From positions 81,073-145,072 of the forward strand of contig JAXGGA010001641.1 in assembly GCA_038373865.1 (NCBI GenBank): a stretch of 64,000 nt of DNA. Direction: 5' to 3'. Of the stretch, positions 47,721 through 57,717 are shown piece after piece (within the stretch, counting starts at the first letter, position 1; each line of letters begins with the position of its first letter). The stretch comes from Uloborus plumipes. Its lineage: Eukaryota > Arthropoda > Arachnida > Araneae > Uloboridae. Both the position numbers and the translations under genes were made by a program. Below the pieces are notes generated by a model that saw only the letters and a program-made list of their open reading frames with translations, was not told the DNA's origin and searched no databases.

Positions 47721-50621
47721 TAGTCCGGGAGCTAACTGTCAAAAATCAATGGAATACTGCAAATCGTGATAAGAAGATGCCACTTGGTAGGAATGTTGCT
47801 AATGACTATACAATGAAATTAAGACCCAGAGGCACTTTCAAAAACCGTTTTAATCCAAGATGGCGGCGTTTTTCAAAATGGCGGCCTATGCTACTGCTTT
47901 TGCAATTTAACTCACACAAAAGAGGTTTTTATATCAAATTATATGTTTTTCAGGCCAAGGATTTCATTTAGTATGTTGAAAAAAAGCTAAATGTTCATTT
48001 TGATGTTTATTTTTTTATTTATTTTTAAGAATTATATTGTTTACGAGAAGACTACATGTAGTATCCAAAATCTTTTAGAAAGTTAGCCAAATTGCGACCG
48101 AAGAAAATAAACTGGGAAGCCTGGTGCAGTGGTAACCTAACCATACTCAAATTAGTCTCCTAACAACTCCACACACATCTCCCAGCGGGGCTGCTATTGT
48201 TAGAAGCATTCCGAGATCCGAGAAGGCCCGTTTAGTCTGTGGAGTAAAGCGACAAAAACAACCGAAATATTTCACTTCCGGATACCAGTGTAAAATTTGG
48301 TACAGAGCTTATGTACATATATAAAAACAAAATACCGCCGGGAGACACTTGATCAGGGGTCATGAACTCCCGTGATGACGTCATCAAAATGTCCGCTTTT
48401 ACAGGTAAATACGTTTGTTTAACTCCCCCGAAAACTCCATCATAGATTCAAATATTGCAAAACTCAAATATATCATCTAAAAGCTCTTTAAAAGAGCTAT
48501 CTAGAAAGATTTAATTTTTCTTTCTGAGGTCAAGGTCCCACCTTTAATGAAGTCATCAAAATGGCCGCTTTTACAGGTAAATACGTTTGTTTAACTCCCC
48601 CTAAAACACCATCATAGATTTAAATATTTTAAAACTCAACGATATCATCTGAAAGCTCTTTAAAAGATCTATTTGGAAAGGTTTAATGTTTCTTTCTGAA
48701 GTCAAGGGCCCACCTGTGATGACGTCATCAAGTGGCCGCTCTTACATGTAAATACGTTCGTTTAACTGCTTAAAACTCCATCATAGATTGAAATATTGCA
48801 AAATTCAAATATATCATCTGAAAGCTCTTTAAAAGAGCTATTTAGGAAGATGTAATTTTTCTTTCTAAGGTCAAAGGCCCACCTGTGATGACGTCATCAA
48901 AATGGCCGCTTTTACAGGTAAATACGTTTGTTTAACTCCCCCTAAAACTCCATCATAGAATAAATATTTCAAAACTCAACTATATCACCTGAAAGCTCTT
49001 TAAAAGAGCTATTTAAAAAGATTTAATTTTTCTTTCTAAGGTCAAGGACCCACCTGTGATGACGTCATCAAAATGGCCGTTTTTACAGGTAAATACGTTT
49101 GTTTTACTCCCCCTAAAACTCCATCATAGATTCAAATATTGCAAAACTCAACTATATCATCTGAAAGCTCTTTAAAAGAGCTATTTAGAAATATTTAATT
49201 TTTCTTTCTAAAGTCAAAGGCCCACCTGTGATGACGTCATCAAAATGGCTGCTTTTACAGGTAAATACGTTTGTTTAACTCCCCCTAAAACTCCACTATA
49301 GATTCAAATATTGCAAAACTCAAATATATCATCTGAAAGCTCTTTAAAAGAGCTATTTAGAAAGATTTAATTTTTCTTTCTAAGGTCAAGGGCCCACCTG
49401 TGATGACGTCATCAAAATAGCCGCTTTTACAGGTAAATACGTTTGTTATACATTTTCAATTTAAAATTGTTATAACTTTTTTACTATTTGTCTTAGAAAA
49501 AAAACCAAGCACTATAAAATAGCTCTTTTAAAGCGCTTTCGGATGACTTATTTCAGTTTTGCAATATTTAAATCTATGATGGAGTTTTAAACAGTTCATG
49601 AGCGCATTTACTTGTAAAAGCGGCCATTTTGATGACGTCATCACAGGTGGGCCCTTGACCTCAAAAAGAAAAATTAAATCTTTCTAAATAGATCTTTTAA
49701 AGAGCTTTTAGATGATATAGTTGAGTTTTGAAATATTTAAATCTATGATGGAGTTTTAGGGGGAGTTAAACAAACGTATTTACCTGTAAAAGCGGCCATT
49801 TTGACGACGTCATTACAGGTGGGACCTTGACCTCAGGAAGAAAAATTAAATCTTTCTAGATAGCTCTTTTAAAGAGCTTTTAGATGATATATTTGAGTTT
49901 TGCAATATTTGAATCTATGATGGAGTTTTAGGGGGAGTTAAACAAACGTATTTACCTGTAAAAGCGGACATTTTGATGACGTCATCACGGGAGTTCATGA
50001 CCCCTGATCAAGTGTCTCCCGGCGGTATTTTGTTCTTATATATGTACATAAGCTCTGTACCAAATTTCACACTGGTATCCGGAAGTGAAATATTTCGACT
50101 GTTTTTGTCGCTAACTCCACAGACTAAACGGGTCTTCTCGGAATGCTTCTAACAATAGAAGCACCGCTTGGAGATGTGTGTGGAGTTCTTAGGAGACTAA
50201 TTTGAGCATGGTTAGGTTACCACCGCACCAGGTTTCCCAGTTTATTTTCTTCGGTCGCAATTTGGCTACCTTTCTAAAAGATTTTGGATACTACATGTAG
50301 TCTTCTCGTAAACAATATAATTCTTAAAAATAAATAAAAAAATAAACATCAAAATGAACATTTAACTTTTTTTCAACATACTAAATGAAATCCTTGGCCT
50401 GAAAAACATATAATTTGATATAAAAACCTCTTTTGTGTGAGTTAAATTGCAAAAGCAGTAGCATAGGCCGCCATTTTGAAAAACGCCGCCATCTTGGATT
50501 AAAACGGTTTTTGAAAGTGCCTCTGGGTCTTAATTTCAATGTATAGCCCTAAACAACATTCCCACCAAGTGGCATCTTCTTATCACGATTTGCAGTTTTC
50601 CAACAGTTAGCTCCCGGGCTA
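47721..50621. mobile_element. 2.9-kb palindromic (foldback) element with internal arrays
   Basis: Outer arms of about 640 bp (47721-48370 and 49990-50621) are near-perfect complements. They run from TAGTCCGGGAGCTAACTG at the left end to CAGTTAGCTCCCGGGCTA at the right. A TA at each edge could be the target duplication. The arms contain ATGGCGGC motifs of YY1 type (CCAAGATGGCGGCG near 47857, AAAATGGCGGCC near 47876, and complements near 50470-50495). Between the arms lie seven direct units (48374-49440) and three inverted units (49600-49990) of a ~172-bp repeat, with a unique ~150-bp centre. No transposase frame is seen. Confidence 0.88.
48361..49990. repeat. ~172-bp repeats, 7 direct and 3 inverted, each with a CRE palindrome
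   Basis: The CRE-type site starts at about 48374, 48547, 48718, 48887, 49058, 49230 and 49402 on one strand, and at 49631, 49803 and 49975 in inverted units. Spacing is 169-173 bp. Most units read TGATGACGTCATCA, a 14-bp palindrome around TGACGTCA; units at 48547 and 49803 are mutated. Each unit also has ATGGCCGCTTTTACAGGTAA and a hairpin AGCTCTTTAAAAGAGCT. Confidence 0.9.
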
Positions 50622-50883
50622 GTAGCAAATCTTAAGCTTTTACAACATGGCTTGTGACAATTTTTCTTCTAAGTTATTTTACCATTGCAGGCTCTAATAG
50701 CAGGTACTATGCTATATAGATAAACTATTATGTCTTTCCACTCCATTTCATTTCATACTGCAAATGGGTTACCACAATACATTTAGAATAGTTGTGAAAA
50801 TCATCATTCGTAATCATTCATTCAGGGTAACTTTAAGCCAGTTTTCCTGTTTTAAACAGCCCCACTCAAATTTTTATAGTGTT

Positions 50884-50930
<47 letters not shown>

Positions 50931-51935
50931 ATACAATGGAAGGAAAACACTATAAACTCAAACTAAGAAATATTAATTTTTAAACCCATTTTTTAAAAAA
51001 TGTATTAACTTGGTTCGGAGCAATACTGTCACATTTAAGGTTACTTTGAACCACTTCTAATATGAGATACAAAATAAATCATTAATGAAAGAAGTGCCAC
51101 TTTAAATCAGAAAAGTAAAGTTTCTAAATGTTTAAAGACTCCTCTTTTTTACTTCACAACATTATAAGAATTTAATTTATAACACTATAAAACATAGCAA
51201 TGCAGGGAGAGCAATTTCAACAACTTCAAAAAAAGCTTCTTTATAGTCACTTTAGAATAATTCTATAATGAAAGGAGCTGTATAATATTGCCCTCCCCCC
51301 CCCCTTTTTAAAAGTCAAATATACTATAAGTTTGAAAGCGCATAAAGTTGCCCGTAATAGCTCAAAATTACCTTAAATTACTATCAGCGGAATATTTATA
51401 ATTTTCATATCAGATTCTTGTCTTTTCTTGCTTAAAAAAAAAGCATGATCCCCCCTATATTTATAAATGATTTCTAATTGATAAATATTCATATCCCCCC
51501 TCCATATTCGTGATAGGCTTTTTATTATGTTTCTATTGGCGATAGAAGGAGTATTTTATTACAAAATCATGTACAATAAACAAATAATGCAATAATCTAA
51601 TATAAAGAAAAAAATCTAATTAGTAGCAATTGGAAAATCATAGTGGAACATGTTTATTGACACATAAATCATCTGCCCCCATTCCCCAGTTATCAAAATA
51701 AGCTGGGTTAAAAATAGAGGACATTTTAAGAAAACTATGAAATTAGCGAGAAATGGAACTGTTTGGAAACTGATTATATAGATCCTCAAAATCTTGAAAT
51801 GTTGATGAAACTACAGTGTTTAACATGTAGACTACTTTGACTCCTAAAGAAAACTCTCAACGAAATTTAAATGAAAACTAGACAGTATTAAATTATTTTT
51901 TCTAATATTTCTCCCGCAGATCCTCTGGGGGAACA
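50622..51935. other. AT-rich non-coding stretch with a (GT)n tract
   Basis: (GT)n occupies about 50886-50928. C-runs occur near 51294-51304. No gene or element boundary is recognised. Confidence 0.5.
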
Positions 51936-51939
51936 ATCG

Positions 51940-52165
51940 AAAACGTTGGAATAAACCGAAAATTTGCAATTTCACTCGAAAATACTTGAAATTTTCGAAA
52001 AAGTTGGGAAAAATTGAAAATTTGCGATTTTGCTCAAAAAAAAACTGGAAAATTTCGAAAAAGCCGAAAATTTGTGATTTCGCGGGGAAGAAAATTGAAA
52101 TTTTCGAGAAAGTTGGAAAAAACTGAAAATTTGATATTTCGCTTCAAAAAGGAAATGGCTCGTCG
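51940..52165. repeat. Degenerate ~50-60-bp tandem repeat
   Basis: GAAATTTTCGAAAAAGTTGG-like phrases recur at about 51990, 52050 and 52100, each followed by GAAAATTTGCGATTT-like sequence. About 3.5 units. The reading frames on both strands here come from the repeat. Confidence 0.75.
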
Positions 52166-52444
52166 AGTTTTGGCGAAATTTATACCCTTCTCCCAAAAAC
52201 AATGCAATGGCCACAGTGAACTTTCTTTTAATTCAAACTCTGATTTTAATGTTTAACGAAACAATGTGAGAAAAATGTAAAACACGCACTAGTTAAATCC
52301 TCCCTTTCTATATGTGATGAAGTCTTCATTATCATTTTTCGATACACACGACGCCTTTTCACTTTTGAAATTAAGGGGCACTTAACCCAAACACAACCTT
52401 GATGTTTTTGTTTAAATTGATGAATTTTTATGTAATGAACACAC

Positions 52445-52777
52445 CATAGGCGGCTCGTACAGGGGGGCGACCCCCCCCCCCCTCACTTAAAAACTGGCGA
52501 TCGAGTAAAAAATAATTTATACTCAGTGGATTAGTTAATTTCACCAAGATAAAAGCATCAAAATTTCGGACTTTTTTCATGTTATTTCATTGGTATGAAC
52601 GAAAGCAAGCAGCCTGATTGATTTTTTAGTCCATAGTCCGCATTTTTTAGAGGTCAATTAATTAGTAATGACAAAATCAAATATAGCAAAATTTATCAAA
52701 AAAAAAAAAAAAAGACTTTCGAGGTGCTGCCTCCTACTCCCCCCCCCCCTTCTTTTTTGGTTTACCAATCGCCTATG
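52445..52777. mobile_element. hAT-type MITE with 8-bp target duplication
   Basis: The ends CATAGGCGGC and ATCGCCTATG are complementary over eight bases. GAACACAC is duplicated exactly outside both ends (52437-52444 and 52778-52785). The 333-bp interior has a C-run beside each end and no coding frame. An 8-bp duplication with CA..TG ends fits the hAT group. Confidence 0.82.
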
Positions 52778-52785
52778 GAACACAC

Positions 52786-54260
52786 ACACAGCGAATATAT
52801 AGTGATTTAAGTCAAATGAACAAGTTTTATCTAAGTAATTAATATATATTTACTGTGATTAGAGCCTGAGTAGCCTTCTCAATACTGCCAGGTTAGGTTT
52901 GTCCCAACTATAGAATCTGACACTTCAGAGTCGCAAAGTCCTTGGTCAAGTGCGAGTTGACGACTGGGTAATTCAAGTTTTGTGAGGAAAAAAGAGGGCG
53001 AGGCATTTTGTTAACTCAGCGAAAGAAAATAATCATGATTTTTTGAAATTTTCTAGCAGATTAGAAGGTAGTAGATTCAAATGACTTGATATTACTGTGT
53101 CTGAATGATATTTGGAGCAAATTGAAACTTTTCTCAATCCTAGCGACATTACGACACAAAATGGCAGAGCCACAAGTTTTGAATTAGACTTCTGCTTCTC
53201 TGCTGATGTCGAAAGGGATTAAGTAAAGAAAACTTTTTGTAACACTTCATCTAAAGGACTCAAATTTAATAATTTTCCAATGATGTATATGGAGAAAAAT
53301 TTACACCTTTTTAAAATATTCATTCAGTGTTAGGTTTGATGATTTTCAGGATCATAAAAAAAATGCTAATCTTTTCAAATTCTCTCTGCAAGACACTACA
53401 CTCTTGTTACCCTTCTGAAATCTAAATCGGAACTGACCTTCTACATTGGTAATCAAATATAAGAAAATATAAGAGCTTACTTCAACAGAAAATCATCCAC
53501 GTTATATAGAAATTTGTACCAACAAATTTTTTTTACACATTTACACACTTTAGCCGTCTGATGCTGTTGTAGATTTGGTTCAAAATACGCTTCTAAACAA
53601 ATATTTTTTGTTATGAATGCAAAAAAATCTGATACCGTTGAATATTAATTGATAGCACTTAAAACACTTAAACTTCTTCGGATTCTCAAAAACTAATCCT
53701 AAAATTAAAGACTAGGTAAAAAGAGATACAGACTCATAAACCACATTAAGTACAGACTGTTTAATTTTTAAAATAGAATATATTCGATATTATTTGTTTC
53801 TATTTTAAGCATAAGCCTACTGACAGAACATATAAAAGTGTTAATTAACGATAATTCTTTAAGTCCGGACTTGTTTTATCTTTATTATCATTTAGATTTC
53901 AATTACTCAGCTCGTAAAAACGGAAGCCGTACTTGTACAAATCGGGAAGATCTGTCTACTCGCCGGGCTCGGGTCCGAGTGGTTTCAGAAACAACACAAT
54001 GACAATATTTGCACCGTATCTTAATCTTTTTGTTATTTGTAAACCTTGCTGTAAAATACCCCCCAGATACTGACATTGGTAAGCTGAATTTGCTTGACGG
54101 TCCTGTAGCTGAACTTTTCCTCTGTGTATTATTATCAAAGGGGGGGGGGGGCTGTAAAAAATTAAGTGCAACCTCGTCTAAAATCCAGCAGTGATTTTCT
54201 ATTTCCTTCTTCAGAAAGTCTTGAAAATTCCCAATCATTTGTTTGTGCAACATGGATATA
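52786..54260. other. Non-coding stretch with one minus-strand frame
   Basis: A minus frame over 53903-54274 stays open for 123 codons (FQDFLKKEIENHCWILDEVA, later RCKYCHCVV). It contains a proline run made by a C-run and has no splice support. It lies just inside the pogo/Tigger-like end at 54261, so it may be transposon-derived. The rest is AT-rich. Confidence 0.3.
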
Positions 54261-54772
54261 CAGTGAACTCTCACTTATGCACCGGCCCAAGGGGTCAACA
54301 GAAAAGGCGCATAACTGAGAGAGACGTATAAGCGAGCAAGCCTATTTAAAGCTCTAAAACGCATAAGAGTAGCGTCGGGGGGGGGGGGCACAGGGAGCAC
54401 GCCCCCCCCCCCCAAACTTGATGGACACTTAAAATTTAGAATCTGGAAGTTCTGCAAAATGAAAACGAAAATCATAATCCGAGTATCATGTACCTTTATT
54501 TTTCATTAACCCGCATGTTGGGGGGGGGGGGGGGAGAGAACCAAGAGGAATTTCGGCCAACTGTCAAAAATTTCAATGTTTAACAGTTTATTTTTCCGAA
54601 ACGGGGACGAAAATCATCAGAAAGATCGTTTCCGTTTTCGTAACTGGTTACTAACTAACGTAGTCAGAATTACCGTTAGAAGGGAATTTTTTTTCGTCAT
54701 AACAGTCTTTAGGATTGCCAATAATGTTAAATGCAAGACTTCTGAGGAGTGTGTTCCCCCCCCCCCCCCCCA
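54135..54772. repeat. Cluster of long G and C homopolymers
   Basis: G-runs at about 54139-54150, 54377-54388 and 54521-54535, and C-runs at about 54402-54413 and 54757-54771. The pair at 54377/54402 is self-complementary across a 13-nt loop. Confidence 0.85.
54261..54370 (+). mobile_element. pogo/Tigger-like element end (fragment)
   Basis: Starts CAGTGAACTCTCACTTATGC after TATA and continues with GGCGCATAACTGAGAG and GACGTATAAGCGAG. Same family as 23430-23586, opposite orientation. It breaks off near a G/C homopolymer pair. Confidence 0.5.
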
Positions 54773-56797
54773 GGGTGCGCCAGATTTTATCCTGACCTTC
54801 TCAAGGCTTGATGTATTACTAAAATAATAATTCGGAGAAGTGTAGCATCATAAATCATGTTATTTTGTATAGACAATGAGAAGCAAAAGTATGTAAATGG
54901 GAAAATTCAAGTTTTGAGTAAACGCGTTTAGAGATCAGACCTTTGGTAGGCTTTCATTGGAAAAAGTTTTCTAAGTCATGTTATAGAACAGCACATTTTC
55001 CAGAGCTACTACCCAGACAGCACGAAACGTCCAATGGACGTTCATTTTATGTCCTGAACGTCCGAATCCGGTCCGATGTCAAAATCGATGAAATTTAGCG
55101 ATCCTTAAATGCGCCTCCCAGGACGTCCCGCGGACTTTTTTTTTTTAGGTCTAAGGATGACCAAAAGGGATCCGCATCCTTGCAGGACGTACCACGGACT
55201 TTTTTTCCAGATGTCCTGGGAACTTATCTCTAAGGATGTCCCAAGTCTCAACAAAATCAATTGTTTTTGGGACATAATTTTCAAGTTGTAGGGAAAATTT
55301 TATTTTTTATTTTCCCAATGAAATTTACTACAAATGACAGTAAATTATGTTGCACAAAGCTTATACGAAGCATGAAAATAATATTTAAACTAACTAAACA
55401 TAAAAATGTGCTACAAATTTTTAAAGGAAAAAATTCCTTGAAAAAATACAATTTTTTTTGAAATTTTACAATTAAATATAAAGTGGGAAGCTCAAAGTAG
55501 CTCTGCAACTAATTTTAAAAACCAAATAAATACAAAACAAGCTTGTGTTTGTCCGAAATATTTTTTAAAATTATGTCATGGTATACTGTAAAATTTAATG
55601 ACATGAGGTCATCCTAAGGAGCATCATATAGGACGTCCCAAATACAAATTTTATTATTGTCCTCCGGATAGCCTGAAGTACACTGCAACATTTCAAGGCG
55701 TACGAAGGACTTTATTTTCTGACATCCTGCGGTCTTCATTCTTAGGATGTCCTGCAAATGAGTCAAATTAGTCGATTATAGGACTTACTTATTTAACTTC
55801 GAAAATTCGTATTTTGAGTGAAAGTGGTGAGTACGAAGTGATTTTTTCTCCATATTCATCTATGAAATTTTTGGACTTCTAATATACTTTATTCAAAATG
55901 GAAAAGTGGGCGATTTGTTCCGAAGAACTTGGATTTTTTTTAAAGTAAAGTTGAAATATTTAACTACGATGAAGCCGAGAAATGAACGAAATTACGTAAA
56001 AATTTAAGTATTTTCAAAGTATATTAATAAACAAAAAAGTAGAAGAACATTTTTAGAGTCAAAAACGATTTAGCTCGAATTTTTGTGTGTGGAAATGGAC
56101 ATACATTTTTAAAACGCTCATGATAGTCAAAATTCTTGAAATTTTTGATAGAGGTCAAAATTAAAAATAAAAAAAAAAATTGCCAAAAATGCTCTCTTTC
56201 TCTCAAATTTAAAACATCAAAATTTGAACTAAATTTATTAAAGTTTATACTAGGATAATGACCTGATAATAATACACTACAGTATATCCTGAAGATTTTT
56301 TTTTTTAAATGATGATTGTTTTAAGCTTTTTTTCTTTCTTTTTCTTTTAAAATTCATTATAAAATGTAAAATATAATTCTACTGACGTTTTTTTTTTCCT
56401 CTTTAAACCTCTAAAATAAAAATTGCAGTTTTAAATTATTACGAAAACAAACTATCCTTAAATTTATCAGACTATTTTTTTTTAAATTGACATATTTTAA
56501 TTGTAAAAGAAGTAAAAATAAAAATAAGTAAATACACCATTTTCTGTTTTAGCACACACATTTGAAATTTGTTATTATCATTCTTAAATAGTTTACTTTA
56601 GGGCAAAAATACAAGTTTTTTTTTTTTTTTCAAATATATTTGAATTGTATAAGTATTACTTAAAAATCATTCACTGATGTAATATTTTTTATTATTAAAA
56701 TTTTAAAAATAGTTCTGAAATAGTTTTCCAAAACAATAGTTTTTCGCACCGAGGTTGAAGAAATGCCCTAATGCCGAAAAGATAGCTAACATTATTT

Positions 56798-57045
56798 GGA
56801 TGGTGTTATGCAAAAAGGAGTTAACCCACAAAACATAAAAAAATGAGTTATCCAACTGTGATGGTAAAATATGTTGCTTTCTACATTAAGCAAAAATATT
56901 TAAGCTCTATCAGCATTTCATGGTAACATATCATTGGTATATTGATATAGAGATCCATGCTTTTTTCCAGAGTTTGTTGACTTTAAAACCCACTATCTCA
57001 AAATCAGGTTTTTGTGGGTTAACTCCTTTTTGCATAACACCATCC
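56798..57045. mobile_element. 248-bp MITE with perfect 36-bp TIR, nested
   Basis: The left end GGATGGTGTTATGCAAAAAG and its next 16 bases are complemented exactly at the right end (57010-57045). ATTT stands on both sides and may be the target duplication. The perfect arms imply recent insertion compared with the host element. Confidence 0.85.
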
Positions 57046-57112
57046 ATTTTTTTCTGAAATCAAAGGGGCTTTTTTAATTCCGAAAAGATTGAAATTATGA
57101 CACTTTACCACC

Positions 57113-57330
57113 GACAGAGTGGTATAGTGGTTAAGACGCTGGCCTCTTACGCCCAAAAGCGCGGGTTCGAATCCGCCTCCAGTCAGTGGATTTTCATGAT
57201 GCAGAAAATCGACAGCGTTCATGTCGTATGATTAGGCGGCATGTAAAAGATCCCTCGAGTATTTGTAGGCAGTCAAATTATTAATTAAATTTTTCGTTGA
57301 ACACTTGATGTATTGTCCGTCTAATGTTCT
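57113..57330 (+). repeat. tRNA-derived SINE
   Basis: A consensus A box TGGTATAGTGG lies at 57120-57130 and a consensus B box GGTTCGAATCC at 57164-57174, the normal spacing for a tRNA head. The anticodon-loop position reads CTCTTAC (anticodon CTT, lysine type). T-stem pairing fails by a one-base loss and the acceptor arms (GACAGAG / TCCAGTC) mismatch, so this is not a working tRNA. The body continues with GGCGGCATGTAAAAGATCCC, a central phrase familiar in SINEs, and fades into an AATTATTAATTAAATTTTT tail. The end point is approximate. Confidence 0.75.
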
Positions 57331-57717
57331 AAAGAGAACCAAAATTTGAACGGCTATAGTTCGTAGGATGTCTTTTGTTCATTTTAATTAGTACATTTAA
57401 CGTCCGAAGGACCAACCACAAAAAGCTTGGTCCTAGACATAGCCAATAAAAGAACGTCTGACATCATTTTAACAACCTGGGGATAATGTTTTCTGAACGT
57501 CCTGAGGACCACGAAAGGCTTAAGTCCTCGGGATGACTGCTGACAACACAGGGACCAACTGGGGAAGAACACTTCGCGGACATTGAACGGTCCATAGGCT
57601 GTCCCTCGATTACCGCGGGATAAAATTTAAACGTCCGAAGGATGAGTTCATATTTTGAGTTAGTCCTGAAATGACATTTCTAGGCCGTCCAAAGGACAAA
57701 GTCGTGCTGTTTGGGTG

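Larger units (their letters stand above)
55011..57717. mobile_element. 2.7-kb TIR element rich in GTCC/GGAC motifs
   Basis: The left end ACCCAGACAGCACGA and the complement of the right end (ACCCAAACAGCACGA) match at 14 of 15 bases. Both arms of several hundred bases are full of GGACGT, ACGTCC and GGATGTCC phrases (left 55030-55790, right 57360-57700). No target duplication is obvious. The AT-rich middle holds two nested insertions: a 248-bp MITE and a tRNA-derived SINE. No transposase frame is seen; superfamily not assigned. Confidence 0.65.

Noticed and set aside
48115..48170. A box-like TGGTGCAGTGG inside the palindromic element
   Set aside because: No B box is nearby, and the sequence is duplicated in the opposite arm as part of the foldback.
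53903..54274. Zinc-finger-like RCKYCHCVV in a 123-codon minus frame
   Set aside because: Only one C..C pair, no partner histidines at finger spacing, and a proline run made by a homopolymer.
57113..57185. Functional tRNA-Lys gene
   Set aside because: The A and B boxes and a CTT anticodon position are present, but the T stem and acceptor stem do not pair and a SINE body follows.
57019..57222. Minus-strand 67-codon frame
   Set aside because: It spans the nested MITE end and the complement of the tRNA-derived SINE (GGFEPALLGVRG is the usual artefact of reading a tRNA backwards).
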